The notes under the pieces were generated by a model. It worked only from the letters and a program-made list of their open reading frames with translations. It had not been told where the DNA came from and ran no database searches. Source: Marthasterias glacialis (lineage: Eukaryota; Echinodermata; Asteroidea; Forcipulatida; Asteriidae). From it: a stretch of 64,000 bases of DNA. Each line of letters opens with the position of its first letter. Positions within the stretch are counted from its first letter, which is position 1. Both the position numbers and the translations under genes were made by a program. Positions 11,701-23,462 of the stretch are shown here, piece after piece. The stretch covers positions 16,900,731 to 16,964,730 of the forward strand of contig OU452225.1 of assembly GCA_911728455.2 (NCBI GenBank), in the 5' to 3' direction.

Positions 11701-14700
11701 AGCTGAACTGAAGTAAAATTTTTCCCGCTCTGATTGATATGTACAGATACTTTTGTTTTACGCAACTCCACCTGATTGGTTAAAAGTATGCGCCCTACCT
11801 AATTACATCAAGGTCCCCCGGTAATCTGGGAAAAGGGTGAATTCAATTTGGCTTGATGCCAACAACCATGAGTTTGCAACAATCACCCCCGAAGAAAACA
11901 CTTAACCACTGGGCCACAGAGGGCGCTACATACTAGGCTGTGAGTCTCCACTGAATAATGTATTTTATCAGAATGTGATAAAATGAATAAATGAAGAAAT
12001 ACTCACCATCCATAGATCTGGTAAACAAAGTGATTTTCTTGAGGCAGTAGGTGTCACCAAGGTTCACTTTCCACCATGGGTTGGCTTCAGCATCTAAAAT
12101 TTAACATCGTTTTATAAGGACACATTATCATTTGAATAAACTCAAAATGGCTAATTACCATGCTTTACCTTTGTGGTTTCTAACGTATTGAAGTCACATG
12201 TTATGGAATTTCACTGTATGATTTGAGGATGTCAAGGTAACAAATGAAAATACAGGTTCTATCCAAAACTTCCTGCTACAAGACTACGGAATGAAAGTCT
12301 TTATATCTTTAGGCCTAACATTTCACAAATCATCATAACTCATTCCTTCCAAATAATATGAAGTCATCCATCAAGTCCTGCTAGGAGTCAACCGCTGGAT
12401 TTATTAATGACATCATCAATCACCATTCATTACATCTGTGGGGTAAATAAAAGTAAACTTACTGGTGATTGAAGGTGTATCGATGTTATTATCAACAGCA
12501 TGATCAGCAGGATTATTGCCGTTGGTAGAACTCTGTGAGGTTTGACTTCCTAGTAGCTGAAGGGCGAAACCTATGTCAAATAAATTAATACATTAATATC
12601 ATAAATGTTTTTGTTTACTTAATAGTATTTAAGCCTTCTTCTTTTTTTGTCAACATATGTCAATTTTGAATTGTACATAATTATACAAATTTACATTCAA
12701 GTAATAGTTTACAAAGCTCATAATTTGCGACTAAAAAATCCTCAAAAGCTAACGACAAGAAAGAATTTCAAGAACATTGAACAGAGAAGTGAATACCCCA
12801 AAACTGTTTTATAAAATTTAAGATTTTTCTTTATGTTTTTTTTTTCACATACAAACCATATTTTAACAAATTGTCTACATTTTATACTTCAATGCGAAAA
12901 CCCGTGGCCAAGTTCATGCATGATGGGGTTCAAAACTCGGCTGATATTGAACCTTGCTTGAGATTGCGGTGACGTAGGCCTACACAGGAAATATTTCATA
13001 AGCCGTCCTTTTGGCATCCGGCTGAAAAAAAGAGCCAGTAAAGACCGGTACCCCGACCACAAGACAGCGCATTAGTAATGAAGTATACTTTTTTCTAATA
13101 CTGGAATGATATGATGGTGTTCCTTTACTCACCCACAATCTTCCTGCATTCTCCAGTATCTTTAAGACAGGTTCCATTTCCTTCACAGTGGCATGTTTGT
13201 TTACAATCAGCACCGTATATCCCCTCTGGGCATTCTGAAAATAATAGTACCAGTATGTTTTTCTTTTATTAGGCTGCATGCTTTTCCTGAAACACTGTAA
13301 TAAACCAAATGCAACTGTATTCTCGTTATTAGGGTAGTCTAGATGTGGACTCTACCATACAGCAAGCCAGTCTTTGTTTTTGTTATACCACAAAGCATCC
13401 TTTTACCTTGCATGCAGTCCAGTCCCATGTAGCCGGCAGCACATGAGCATCCATAAGGATCAGGAAGACAGAACAAATGACCCTGGCAGGCGGTGTGGTG
13501 TGGATCCTGACTATCAGAGCAGCCGTATTGAGCATCTTTACCAAACACATGACGACCATGAACTGTAACACGAAAGTAATTATGCCACCATTAATAGCGA
13601 TTTGAGAATTCTAAAGGAATTTATTATGTAGAAAATTAAACTCGATTATATGAAACTTTTCAACAGTTCGTAAAGACGTACAAATTCTGTCATGATATCT
13701 GTTCATGTTCTAACAAAAAAAGTGTTCAACCTTTTTCGCAGTTATCTCCACTGAAACCCGGAGCACAGACGCAGATTCCTGTATGATCATCACATATACC
13801 TCCATTGTAGCATCGACCACATGCATCCATGCACATTGGACCCCACATCCCCGATGGACAAGCTAAAATAAATGTAAATGACAACAAAGTCAAGATTTCA
13901 CAAGAAATGAACCACTGCTGTTTGGTACTCACAAAGCCTGTGATTTGTTGCAGTATTTTTGTTTAGAAGTCAAACAAACCTCGTACTATGAGTCTCATTA
14001 TGCCGTGATGTTGTTGATGCTCTTGACCGTCCATGAAGCAGCTGTAAATACCTTCATCTGATTTGACAACACTTGGAATAGACACCGTGAGCTGATTGTT
14101 CCATCCATCTATTGCATCTTCATTATGCTTCCATCTGATGTTTTCATTGGTCTGTGAGTTATATGGTACCATTGTCAGTGTGACCAACTCGTCTACATTT
14201 ACTGTCAGTGTCTGCTGCTCAGGAAGAATATTAACAGCACCGACTGAAATTAGAAAAGAAGCACGACATAAAAAAGTTGCATACAACGGCCGCGGGTCAC
14301 TGTTAATGTTAATGTTTTCGCTCGCAGCTGAATGTTATTGTTTTATGTGAAGAAATGTGTTTGTACTAAGTTCTGATTTATAGAAAAGAGACCTAAATTG
14401 TGTCGCTTCAAACTTGAAAAAAACTGTTAAATTGTGTCTTATTATTTTGATGTTTTAGACAATAATACGTTACCTGCATATGAGGTCATCCCTATTACAA
14501 AATATAAGAATAAAAGGAATAATTAGTAATATGTCTGGATAAATGTAGATTTGATAATCTTACCGTCCTTGGGTAATAGTATTGTCTGTATCCTGGAGAT
14601 CCTTCCACTTTTGGACACCTCTGAGTAGAAGACACCCACCCTGTCTAACCCACCAGCCTCAGGTAATATCAGAGACTTTGCTGCTCGACCCAGTATGGGA

Positions 14701-17700
14701 TCATCTACTTCATTGAATGCTGTAGGAAGTCCAGTATTAGTTCCTCCTGTTGTCAAAAGTCTGCCAAATGAAACACTAGCCGTCAAGTCACTGCATCCTT
14801 TGTATGCTGTAATGGCTGCTTCATTGTCTCCAGTCTGACCAATCAGAGGAGTGTTAGTGACAAGTGTAAAATCTATTCTTTTACCTGTTGAAACGACAAA
14901 AACATTCTTTAAATAAATAAACTTTTCTTAGAATGAACATTGTTCCATTTTTGTTTTGGGGTTCGAAATCGTACCACTCCATGGACGATCCCCATTTAGT
15001 TCTTTATACTAGTGGTGGCTAGTATGTAATAATGAGGGGCTCTTATCTTTAAAATATCGATCTTAAAAACTTCTTGAAGTGAAAACTATCAATTTACAGT
15101 GTCAAGTGAGATTTAGACATTTTCTTTATTTGGATGTACAGAGTGTCAATAAATTTAAATATAAATTCGGCTCTTAGTTTTTATGTTTTTAGTGATTGTT
15201 GAATAGCAAAGCGAAGATTCAAGGCTCGTAAGTGTGCATGGGACCCGGGGTTCTGACAAAAACAAACATGACTTCTTCGTATAAAACTAGTACTAGACCA
15301 AATATGAGCCACATTCTACTGATATTGATTCAGATGTATTTAATTCATGTAATTAAGAGTTCTGACTTACATGGGAATACTTGTACCTCACTGAGTGATA
15401 AAATCTCCCAGCGGGGAATGTCGACACTGACATACCGTGAGAGTCTGGGTGGATCACACGTGAATTCAATCCAGACATAATCTAGTTCAGCTTGTTGTGT
15501 GGTTACTGGACTCCCACACATTGCGTTATCAGTATGAATATCACTCAGACCAGCCCTCACAACGGCTCCCACTAATCGTAACTCAACGCCCACTGTTAAA
15601 GTAATACAAATTAACTATGTTTAAAGGTTGGAACAGGGAATTAATGTTAGATGCAGTGCAATAATTCGATTGATAATTTGATGAATATGTTAGCACAAAA
15701 TATAATAAGCTTTTCACTTTGATTTCAGTAGTGAACTTTGATAGCGTCTTTCTAGCAAGTGGAAATAAATCAAGATGACCACGCCTACTCATAAAATATT
15801 CATTATGTTCCTCATTGTCATCATACATTAAATCTCATTCAGTGAATCCTAAAGTAAAACTAGATGGAACTGGAAAAATGTTGTCATCAAAGCCCCACAC
15901 ATTGTAAAAATGGAGAGGGGAAAAACAAAACAAAAAACAAACAAACAAACAAACAAACAACCCAACACCCCATCATCAAACAAAAACAACAACAATTGAT
16001 TAATGGTCTTGGATTTCATCCATTGCAAAAGATGTCAATAAAGTGATGCATAGTTCACAAATTTCGTTTTAAAATTCTGAAATACAAGTTGCAACAATCT
16101 AACACCTCAACAAACTTTATTTTCACATTATGTCTTTAAAACACTTGCATTTACTTAAATAATGAAGACATTATATTTAACTGTATTTTGTAAAAGCTTA
16201 CGATATAAGGAAACTCTGTTCAAAATTCTGATTTTGCCCAGACAACATTTAGTCACAAGATTCACTTTCCACCATGGGTTCAATTCCAAATCTGAAGAAG
16301 AAGAAAAAACAGTCGTTGGTTTTAAACACACCACGTACTCACGCTAATATTCGATTAGAAAACAATTATGCACTGAGATATTAAACCCTGTTGTACCCAA
16401 AATGAATACAACTACCTACTGGTGAAATTTTCTTTAAGCTGGGGAAGAGGAAGGGGTGGTTCGGGGAGGGGGAAGAGGGGGCGGCAGTCCTAAGAAAGTT
16501 GCTATAAATAACAAAATAGGACAAACGTCTAATTATAAAATGCGATGAAGCTTGGTTTCTACAGTAGATTTGGGATCTGTGTTGATTTCTCATATCAATT
16601 AAGTACGTTTTTTCAGTCAATGATGACTTTATTATGTTTTTGAAAATACATTTATTCAATTCAAGGGAGAAACCTAAGTGCAATATTGAGGTCCACAGGC
16701 AATGTTTGTACATAAATTCTACCAAACTAAATGAAACAAAATGTGATAGACCATAAGGTACGAGAAAACAACGCCCCCATTGACAATGAGGGTTGGGATC
16801 ATAATGATCTCATTCTTGTCAATCAATGCTAGTTTTGCAAGAAAACAAATTGAATTGTCTTTCCAATTTCAAACCACCTCTTTGGGGCATGTACCATCAA
16901 CGAAACGGACAAATAAACTCTACAGGGTTCACCATTAACTAGTCCGATGTACATTGTCTAGTAAAAACTGCTATGGGCTAGTAAACACCACTTCTCAACT
17001 TGCCCTGTGGGCTACTAAAAACTGTGCAACTTACTTGTTTATAAAGCTCATACTTGTTCCTTTTCAGATGTGAATAATACATGTTAGAAATGTGTTAATT
17101 TATTTTTGAGTGTGTGGGTGTAACTTCATTTGATCGTTAAACTGTTCGCTACAATGGTGATTGCTACCATTAGTATCAGGAAGATGACAATACATGTTTA
17201 AAATTTGGGCAACCAAAACTTCCTATGGGGCAAGTAAAATGCACAGTTTTCTAGCCCCTTGGGCTACTTTACAAAAAGCTTAAAAGCAAGGCCTGCTCTA
17301 AAACTCCCTCGGTCGGAATAGATCCGTGTTTGTGTCAGTATGATCCAGATTATGTTTCAAACTGACTCTGATTCCGGAATGCTGAAATCCAGGATCACAG
17401 TCTGAAACAATGACTCTAATTCCGGTTTATGCTGACTTATAATGGATCAAGAACTCTAAGATCCTGATCTGGGATTTTCAATCACGCATACTGACATGGT
17501 GGAAAGAAAACGTGGTGTACCTGTGTGGGTGTAGTCCAAATTATCTCCATTTAGAGCTATGGCCGAAACTTGACCACCAGCTGTTGAACTTTGACTGCTA
17601 GGATTACCGGACAAAGGAAGAGCTACATCAATGAGAAATAGCAACAAGAAATGCATTTGTCATGTTGGCCTAAAACATCATCAAGAATATCGAATCAATC

Positions 17701-20700
17701 ATGTTGTTTTGTCGAACCAAGAACAAAGGGAAAATTACAACAAGAAATGTACGTAAATCTAAAAGTGTCATATCACTTCTCCATCAGATAACGGGACAAT
17801 CTAGCAAAGTTGACTTATTTTATTGAGTAACTAGATTTGCTTTATTGATAATAATTTTTCTCACCAAGACGACGACCTGCAAATTTAAGAAGTCGACATG
17901 TCACATTATTAGTTTTAGTAAGTCGGCTGAGTGATTTATGAAGCAGATTTTCCTTTAGAATTTACCTCCTAAAGAAGTCTTACTGCTAACTATTTAGAAT
18001 CATAACTCGTTAACTGGATATAAAGTGGTGTGACGTTCCTTTATTAAACTCATCTATTTTTAGCACAATTATTAATTGAGAGGTGTAGGTTAGGCTTCTG
18101 GCTACTCACCCCAGGACGTTGTTCCATCTTCACTCTGAGTGATTTCATCAACCTTGACCTCACCAAGGACTAATACCTTCATCTCTCCACTTCCCGTTGG
18201 AATATCTACACTCACATATCGAGCGATGACTGTCGGGTCCAGGGTAAAGTCATTAATCTGTCCACTTTGAGCTTGAACAAAAGTTAGTGGTGATCCAATC
18301 ATTCTGTTCTGTAAATGATCCGAACTCAAACCAGCCCTGACTACAGCTCCTTCTATTTGACCCACATCTGCAATCAGAACATCCAGGATGAGTCAAAAGG
18401 AACTTGCTAGGAATGAGGAAAGTAGCTTTTCTCATCAATTTCAATACATTTTTATATATTCCAATGAATAACGACTTGAAACAATGATTCTTTCCTAAAA
18501 CAGACTCTAAACTTGAGAAAACCAAAAATAACGAGACCGAGCAAAGGGAATGGAACTCATGAAAACGTCATCAACGGCAAACGCTACACTAAAACAAAAT
18601 CAACATATACAGAGTAATTATTCTCATTCGACCCACATAAACAACCCTACACTTTGAATTGACTTTTGGTATCAGCTTAAATGCTGTGTTTATTCAACAA
18701 CATTGGTTATTACCAATTGGGCAAAAACCAGGAACTACTTCACTTCAATATCTTTTATTTGAAAGTAACCCCAGAAGACATCCACACATACCGGGCCCGG
18801 ATTACTTGGCAACCTGCCATAAACATTACTTGGCAACCTGTCATAAAAAGAGGAGGGGGCAAACACACTTGCCACGCCCAACTTTACAGACAAAATGGAG
18901 GTTACTTTCGCACATGTCAAATTGGTCTACAAGGCTCTATGTGACTGCATTGCTTGTACACGCAGTTGCATTACAGTTCAGCCAAACCCACTGAAAATAG
19001 TGGGTGTAAGCAATTAATGTTTCAGTAAGGTAAAGAAAGGCCTACTGTAAGGCTTTAAGATTATTCCATCACTTGTACACGTAATTGGAATTAACATAAA
19101 ATAGCCTCAGTGGAAATGGCGGGTGCTACAGTGTTAAAAGCTAAACATTTCCTTAGTACTACTCATTACCACTTAAATTTAAAACTTATTTTACCCCCCC
19201 CCCCCCCCCAGCAGGCAGTGGCAGTCCACTTCCTGAGAAAAATGCCAAACAGAATAAAAACCTCACTAAACAGTGGTGGTATTGATGGGGTGGTGGAGGG
19301 AAAACTTGTTGGTGTTAACACCATTGAAAGCTGAACCGAAGTGAGGTTTTTCTCGCTCTGATCGATATGTACCGACACTGTTGTTTTACGCAACCCCACC
19401 TGATCGGTTAAAAGTATGCGCCCTACCTAATTTGCATCAAGGTCCCCTGGTAAAAGGTTGAATTCAATTTGGCTTGATGCCAACAACCATGAGTTTGCAA
19501 CAATCACCCCCGAAGAAAACACGTAACCACTGGGCCACAGAGGGCGCTACATACTAGGCTGTGAGTCTCCACTGAATAATGTATTTTATCAGAATGTGAT
19601 AAAATGAATAAATGAAGAAATACTCACCATCCATAGATCTGGTCAACAATGTGATTTTCTTGAGGCAGTAGGTGTCACCAAGGCTCACTTTCCACCATGG
19701 GTTGGCTTCAGCATCTAAAATTAAACATCATTTTATAAGGACACATTTTCAGAATGTTAATGATTAAAGCAACACCAGCAGTCAGGATGGATAGAATACC
19801 ATAAAACATCGGACAGTGAAAACAACTTATAATATATTTGCCTGCACAAAGGAACTAACTTTATTAGCCTTTTTGTGATATGATGGACACTATGTGAGTG
19901 CACTGTTTAGTTTGGGTGTATACAGACAAAAATAACCCAAACCTAATAATGTCAAAGTATTGTGTCCACCATATCTCAAAATGGCTAATTATACCTTTGT
20001 GGTTTCTAACAAATGGTTATGGAATTTCACTGTATAATTTGAGGATGTCAAGGTGGGAAATGAAAATAAGGGTTCTATACAAAACTTCCTGCTACAAGAC
20101 TACGGAATGAAAATCTTTATATCTTTAGGCCTAACATTTCACAAATCATCATAACTCATTCCTTCCAAATATATAAAGTCATCCATCAAGTCCTGCTAGG
20201 AGTCAACCGCTGGATTTATTAATGACATCATCAATCACCATTCATTACATCTGTGAGGTAAATATAAGTAAACTTACTGGTGATTGAAGGTGTATTGATG
20301 TTATTATCAACAGCATGATCAGCAGGATTATTTCCGTTGGTAGAACTCTGTGAGGTTTGACTTCCTAGTAGCTGAAGGGCAAAACCTACATCAAATAAAT
20401 GAATACATTAATATCATAAATTCAGAAATGTTTTTTAATTACTTTAATAAGAAAGTTAATAAAGACAAAACTTGGCAACGAAACAACAAGTTCGAATGAA
20501 GAATGAAAGGCAGATTATATTTTGGAGGTATTTTTTTTAACCATTTCACATTTTACAGAAACTCGCCGACTCAAGAACACAAGAGATAGCCTAGCTGTTT
20601 TGCAAAAACAAATCAGGTCGGTTAGGTTTGATGAAAGGAAAAGAACATCACTAAACTCCAAGATATAGATGTTTAAAAAAAGCTTCCAATTTACCTCAAA

Positions 20701-20863
20701 GCTCTAGTCGCTTTAATACAGAATGTTTCTACATGTGACGTTTTTGTAAACAAGCAACCATTTACTTACCAGTGTTTAGACAGGCAAGAACAAATACCAG
20801 TGAAGTCAATCCGAAGGCATTTTGATGCGATGACAAGATGATCTTGCATAAAATTTTCAGCAT
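4987..20863 (-). CDS. Gene 2: Tie-like receptor with doubled ectodomain (3' end outside window)
   Basis: The gene starts at ATG 20863 with a signal peptide ([14 protein letters not shown], then [13 protein letters not shown]). Exons of copy 2: 20770-20863, 20278-20385, 19628-19714, 18110-18367, 17521-17622, 16202-16291, 15371-15592, 14564-14884, 14474-14491, 13980-14243, 13731-13862, 13407-13562, 13133-13234. Exons of copy 1: 12463-12570, 12007-12093, 9910-10167, 9322-9426, 8043-8132, 7218-7439, 6411-6731, 6321-6338, 5833-6096, 5584-5715, 5261-5416, 4987-5088. Every junction has GT/AG and phase 1. Copy 1 totals 1863 nt (621 codons), so copy 2 can splice into copy 1 without a frameshift. Each copy encodes two F5/8C-like modules, an Ig-like region, a micro-exon, an Ig domain and three EGF-like exons. 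FN3, membrane and kinase exons are not visible; they may lie further left or be lost. Splicing of copy 2 into copy 1 is inferred. The alternative is that copy 1 is a promoterless remnant. Confidence 0.75.
5833..6731 (-). CDS. Gene 2 copy 1: Ig-like region, micro-exon and second Ig domain
   Basis: Exon 6411-6731 (321 nt) begins [19 protein letters not shown] and resembles the N-terminal Ig region of Tie receptors. It is followed by an 18-nt exon, 6321-6338 (MTSYA). Exon 5833-6096 (264 nt) encodes an Ig-type fold with [12 protein letters not shown] and [11 protein letters not shown]. In its numbered frame it runs into RLIVRG before the EGF exons, as in vertebrate Tie2. Confidence 0.72.
7218..9426 (-). 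CDS. Gene 2 copy 1: second F5/8C (fucolectin-like) module
   Basis: Exons 9322-9426, 8043-8132 and 7218-7439. Readable motifs are [12 protein letters not shown] near the start, [19 protein letters not shown] in the middle, and [19 protein letters not shown] with RYVSVDIPR at the end. This is the pattern of F5/8 type C or fucolectin (FTP-type) carbohydrate-binding domains: the NPWW[KR]VDL strand, conserved Cys, and RYV..DIP. Whether the sugar-binding His/Arg set is complete cannot be judged by eye. Confidence 0.7.
8780..9120. repeat. Intronic repeat with CTAGTAAA..GGGCTA words, in all three copies
   Basis: A stretch rich in CTAGTAAAAACTGC, GGGCTAGTAAA and GGGCTACT words lies between the two exons 9322-9426 and 8043-8132. 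It recurs at about 16940-17275 and 57220-57510, with part missing in copy 3. It predates the triplication. No coding potential was seen. Confidence 0.4.
9910..12570 (-). CDS. Gene 2 copy 1: first F5/8C (fucolectin-like) module
   Basis: Exons 12463-12570 ([20 protein letters not shown]), 12007-12093 ([19 protein letters not shown]) and 9910-10167 ([17 protein letters not shown] and [18 protein letters not shown]). Copy 1 has no signal-peptide exon of its own, because the duplication breakpoint at 13085/13086 falls in the intron before this module. It must be reached by splicing from copy 2. Confidence 0.7.
10854..11302. mobile_element. TTAA-flanked MITE (piggyBac-like target) in copy 1
   Basis: The ends are AGGTCCCAT and ATGGGCCCT, inverted with one mismatch, and are flanked by TTAA at 10850-10853 and 11303-11306. 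Copy 2 keeps an unoccupied site with a single TTAA at 19055-19058. TTAA duplication is the hallmark of piggyBac-type transposition. No coding sequence is present, so it is non-autonomous. Confidence 0.7.
11303..11555 (+). repeat. Direct duplication of about 130 bp with ATTACTC repeats
   Basis: A block starting AAGATTATTCCATCACTTG and ending at CTTAGTACTACTCATTAC occurs twice in a row, joined by four ATTACTC-type heptamers (about 11405-11438). Copy 3 shares it (59530-59780); copy 2 has one block only. It lies in an intron of gene 2. Confidence 0.6.
13133..13862 (-). CDS. Gene 2 copy 2: three EGF-like exons
   Basis: Exons 13731-13862, 13407-13562 and 13133-13234 encode nearly the same protein as copy 1 (for example [19 protein letters not shown]). 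The last exon ends in phase 1 and can join 12570 of copy 1 in frame. Reading through its donor would give Gly-Glu-stop, as in copy 1. Confidence 0.75.
13980..14884 (-). CDS. Gene 2 copy 2: Ig-like region, micro-exon and second Ig domain
   Basis: Exons 14564-14884, 14474-14491 (18 nt, MTSYA) and 13980-14243. Only a few residues differ from copy 1 (for example a Ser-to-Arg change in [12 protein letters not shown] and [11 protein letters not shown]). Exon sizes and phases are unchanged. Confidence 0.72.
15371..20385 (-). CDS. Gene 2 copy 2: two F5/8C (fucolectin-like) modules
   Basis: Module one: 20278-20385, 19628-19714 and 18110-18367 ([38 protein letters not shown]). Module two: 17521-17622, 16202-16291 and 15371-15592 ([35 protein letters not shown]). 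The 17521-17622 exon is one codon shorter than its copy-1 equivalent and has a divergent loop (STAGGQVSAIALNGDN), so this loop varies between copies. Confidence 0.72.
19876..19977. mobile_element. Fold-back MITE unique to copy 2
   Basis: Near-palindromic arms GATATGATGGACACTATGT and, inverted, GATATGGTGGACACAATAC bracket a GTTTAGTTTGGGT / ACCCAAACCTAA stem. Copies 1 and 3 read straight through this point in the intron, so it was inserted, with about 130 bp of additional sequence, after the copies separated. Confidence 0.5.
20770..20863 (-). CDS. Gene 2 signal-peptide exon
   Basis: This exon encodes 31 codons plus one base, starting at the only ATG in frame: [18 protein letters not shown], then the hydrophobic core [11 protein letters not shown]. 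The GTAAGT donor lies at 20764-20769. It differs from the gene 1 signal exon (61932-62025) at one residue (Cys6 versus Arg6). Just upstream, minus-strand TTTCTCAACAG followed by TTTATATACAG could be an acceptor for a 5'-UTR exon, so the transcription start is not resolved. Confidence 0.8.
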
Positions 20864-21705
20864 CCTGTAACTAGAGTTCTGTATATAAACCTGTTGAGAA
20901 ATCAATAGGAACAGATTAATGCTGTAATCCGGAGCAATCCTCCAGTTAGCTATAACTCAGTTTGACTGTTAATGACTGCAAAGTTGTTGACTACCTGGAT
21001 CTATTTAGTATTCATAGTCCTATGGTAAGAAACTGTACTCCTTTGTTATTAAGCGAATACCCGAACGGGCTTAGATGCATAAGGTGAATACGAATACAAC
21101 GTGAAATGAAAGGAACGGTGGCATTCATTGTACTTTTTTTTTTACCGTTGAATATTATTGCCTGTTGAACTTCTTCCTATTAATCCGGTTCTCTTAGGCT
21201 CAAGTTTTAACCTTGACATAAGATCAAAACAATTGTATGATTGTATGTGTGTATTTTGATACTACAAAAAGTAAAACAACTTGCTTTCTTTTCAAACTAT
21301 TTATTTGTTTCAGAATGATTGCAAAGTTGTTGTATTAGTAAAAACATGTACACAAGGAAGAAGTGTGATTCATTTTATTTGCACCAATTGCTTGCATTAA
21401 TGGATTGCTTTCAGTATCAACCATCACTCTGCTGCATCTTTTACATTTAATTTTGGAAAGACTTGTCGTCAGTAGTTGAACTATGATGGAGTTATTTCTT
21501 TACATAGCGGCTTTCATAGCCTTGTACGTAGGTCCAGTAGGAACCTTTGAAAACTGAAATGATTTTCTGTAGCTCCGTCTGCATAGTGTCTTGGGTTGTT
21601 TCTGGCTATGGCAAGAATATTAGAATTAATAGGGCCTATACTATTATTAACATTTATATTCATTTTTATAATTTTATGCATATGAATATGAATATCAATA
21701 TTAAA

Positions 21706-23293
21706 ATCTATATTAATACTAATATCAACATCAATATCCTGGAGTTGTTATAAAAAATAATATAGTGCTTTGCTACAATAAATCAGGCAAATTCGGAGGT
21801 TTTCTCAAAACACATCATTACAATAAATTCAAGAATCCATGAAGTGGCTTCTCAACTTACATTGTTTACACACAAAATTACAAATTAATTTCTATCTGCC
21901 TAGCTATAAACTAAACTTTACTTCCTGCTCATTATCTTACAGAAACAAAACTCTGTTACTTACCAATGTTAAGATGAAAGTAGAGGAAGATAAATACAAA
22001 AATCAAAGGCAGGTGTAGATTTATTGATGATAGTGACTCTTTACAATTTCCTCGTCATTTTGTGACACAGAAATAGATGTAAAAATCCAAACTAATTCCT
22101 TCAAAATCATAATGAAGACTAAACAGAAAGTGCCTGTTACTTCAGTGTAATAATGACGTGCAATGAACCTGTGTGATGTATACACAATCATCGAACACAA
22201 CCTAGTCTGCAACGTTGAAGGTAGTTATATAGCTAGATGCAGATTTATTGAGTACAACTGACTGCCTGAACTGAATAGCAATTTGTATAGCTCATTAACA
22301 TCAGGCATGATGCAATGTCCATACTCTCTCTTCGTCTGTACCATTGAACTACTGTAACTTCTGTATAAAACTTCCTTGTTCCTCTTTACCATAACTGCAT
22401 CAGCCAAAGCCCCAAACTCATGGCTTAAAATCATTACCACGAGTCTGTTTTCGAAGAACATTGTCTTAAATTTAGATCATTCTTTACAAAAGCTGACATG
22501 GAAAAACGAGCATCATTTCACGTTATCTACTTTACTTCTCCATTTTCTTTATGGGTCTTGAACACACAACAAAGGTTAGCCAACGTTTCAACCAGAGCAT
22601 TGTAAACGCAGAAAACGATTATGAGTTAATTGATTTGCAGGGTGTAGGGCATGCAACCATGAACATGAGTGTATATTTCTCTGTGGGGGAAGTCCCTTCA
22701 GTGAACTCACTATTTTTACATAAAGGAACTATTCAACCATTGATGCAGCCAGCTCCATGATTCAACAATAGATGTAAAGCTGTGCTATTTCATTCAATGT
22801 GGTATTTTCAATGCAAATACTTTCCAATTCAGATTAGCTTTGGTTGATAAGGCAACATTTTCTTCACATAATAAACTTGCTACGCACTGTTACAGAATAA
22901 CAATGCAGTGAGAAATTCAGAGACGTAAACTGTACAGTTCACAACCAGAGAGTGATGTAGCATTGAATGATGTTTCATCTTATTTATTCAAACTTATTCA
23001 CCATTTTTGGGGGATTTATGGGAAACTTAGTAAAAGAGAAGAAGTGCTGGGAGTTTTTGAAATCCAGGCATACGGGAAAAAGACTGGTCCCATGTCTGTA
23101 TCCCTCATAGGCCGAATTATCACGTCAGATGATCAGAATAAGGGGACAAGCGAGACACTATACAAACAAGAGAGGGCACTATCCCAATCGTGAATGTACG
23201 CTCAAGGAGTATATTTATTTTGTAGAGTTGGTTAGTTCCTAATTGACATTCCTTCAGGGTCTATTACTTGTCGTATGGGTAACAATTCACACA
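21706..23293. other. Intergenic, no gene recognised
   Basis: This is sequence between the gene 2 upstream region and the 3' end of gene 1. I found no exon with recognisable family motifs on either strand. Short open frames here lack any recognisable motif. Promoter elements of gene 2 should lie in the adjacent 20.9-21.7 kb part, which is the stretch conserved with copy 3. Confidence 0.4.
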
Positions 23294-23462
23294 ATAGACC
23301 TTTATCATGGTGCGGCCATCTTGATTTTCTCCCATTCAAACCATTGTAACCAAACCGGGGCTGGAAGGGCAAATAGTCTGGTTCCTTTTTGTATTAGCAT
23401 ATATTACTGTTATTGGAAACAAGGAACACGACCAAGATGGTTGCGGCATGATAAAGGTCTAT
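23294..23462. mobile_element. MITE with 30-bp terminal inverted repeats
   Basis: The left end, ATAGACCTTTATCATGGTGC, and the inverted right end, ATAGACCTTTATCATGCCGC, match over about 30 bp with few differences. A one-ended relative starts near 40273 (TATAGACCATC..ATAATGCGGCCAT) inside the large EnSpm-like element. Confidence 0.6.

Larger units (their letters stand above)
4940..13085. repeat. Tandem duplication unit, copy 1 (8146 bp)
   Basis: From 4940 onward the sequence matches 13086 onward with a constant offset of 8146 across the EGF, Ig and second F5/8C exons, including introns. The join at 13085/13086 places the end of the copy-1 intron (matching copy 3 up to about 61305) directly against the copy-2 EGF-side intron sequence TACTTTTTTCTAATACTGG. 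Divergence in exons is small, so the duplication is recent or has been homogenised. Confidence 0.85.
13086..21705. repeat. Tandem duplication unit, copy 2, with signal exon and upstream region
   Basis: Direct repeat of copy 1 that continues further upstream. It includes the signal-peptide exon and about 0.85 kb of 5' flank that match copy 3 (to 62869). Relative to copies 1 and 3 it lacks a TTAA MITE and a 130-bp direct duplication, lacks about 0.67 kb found at 60840-61510, and carries its own extra insertion at about 19748-19975. Confidence 0.8.

Noticed and set aside
20880-20890. TATA box for gene 2 (TTTATATAC, minus strand)
   Set aside because: It is too close to the start codon for a usual core promoter and follows a pyrimidine-rich AG, so a 5'-UTR splice acceptor is at least as likely.
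22551-22760. Plus-strand 69-codon frame from MGLEHTTKV
   Set aside because: Short, with no recognised motif, no splice partners and no copy in the homologous flanks.
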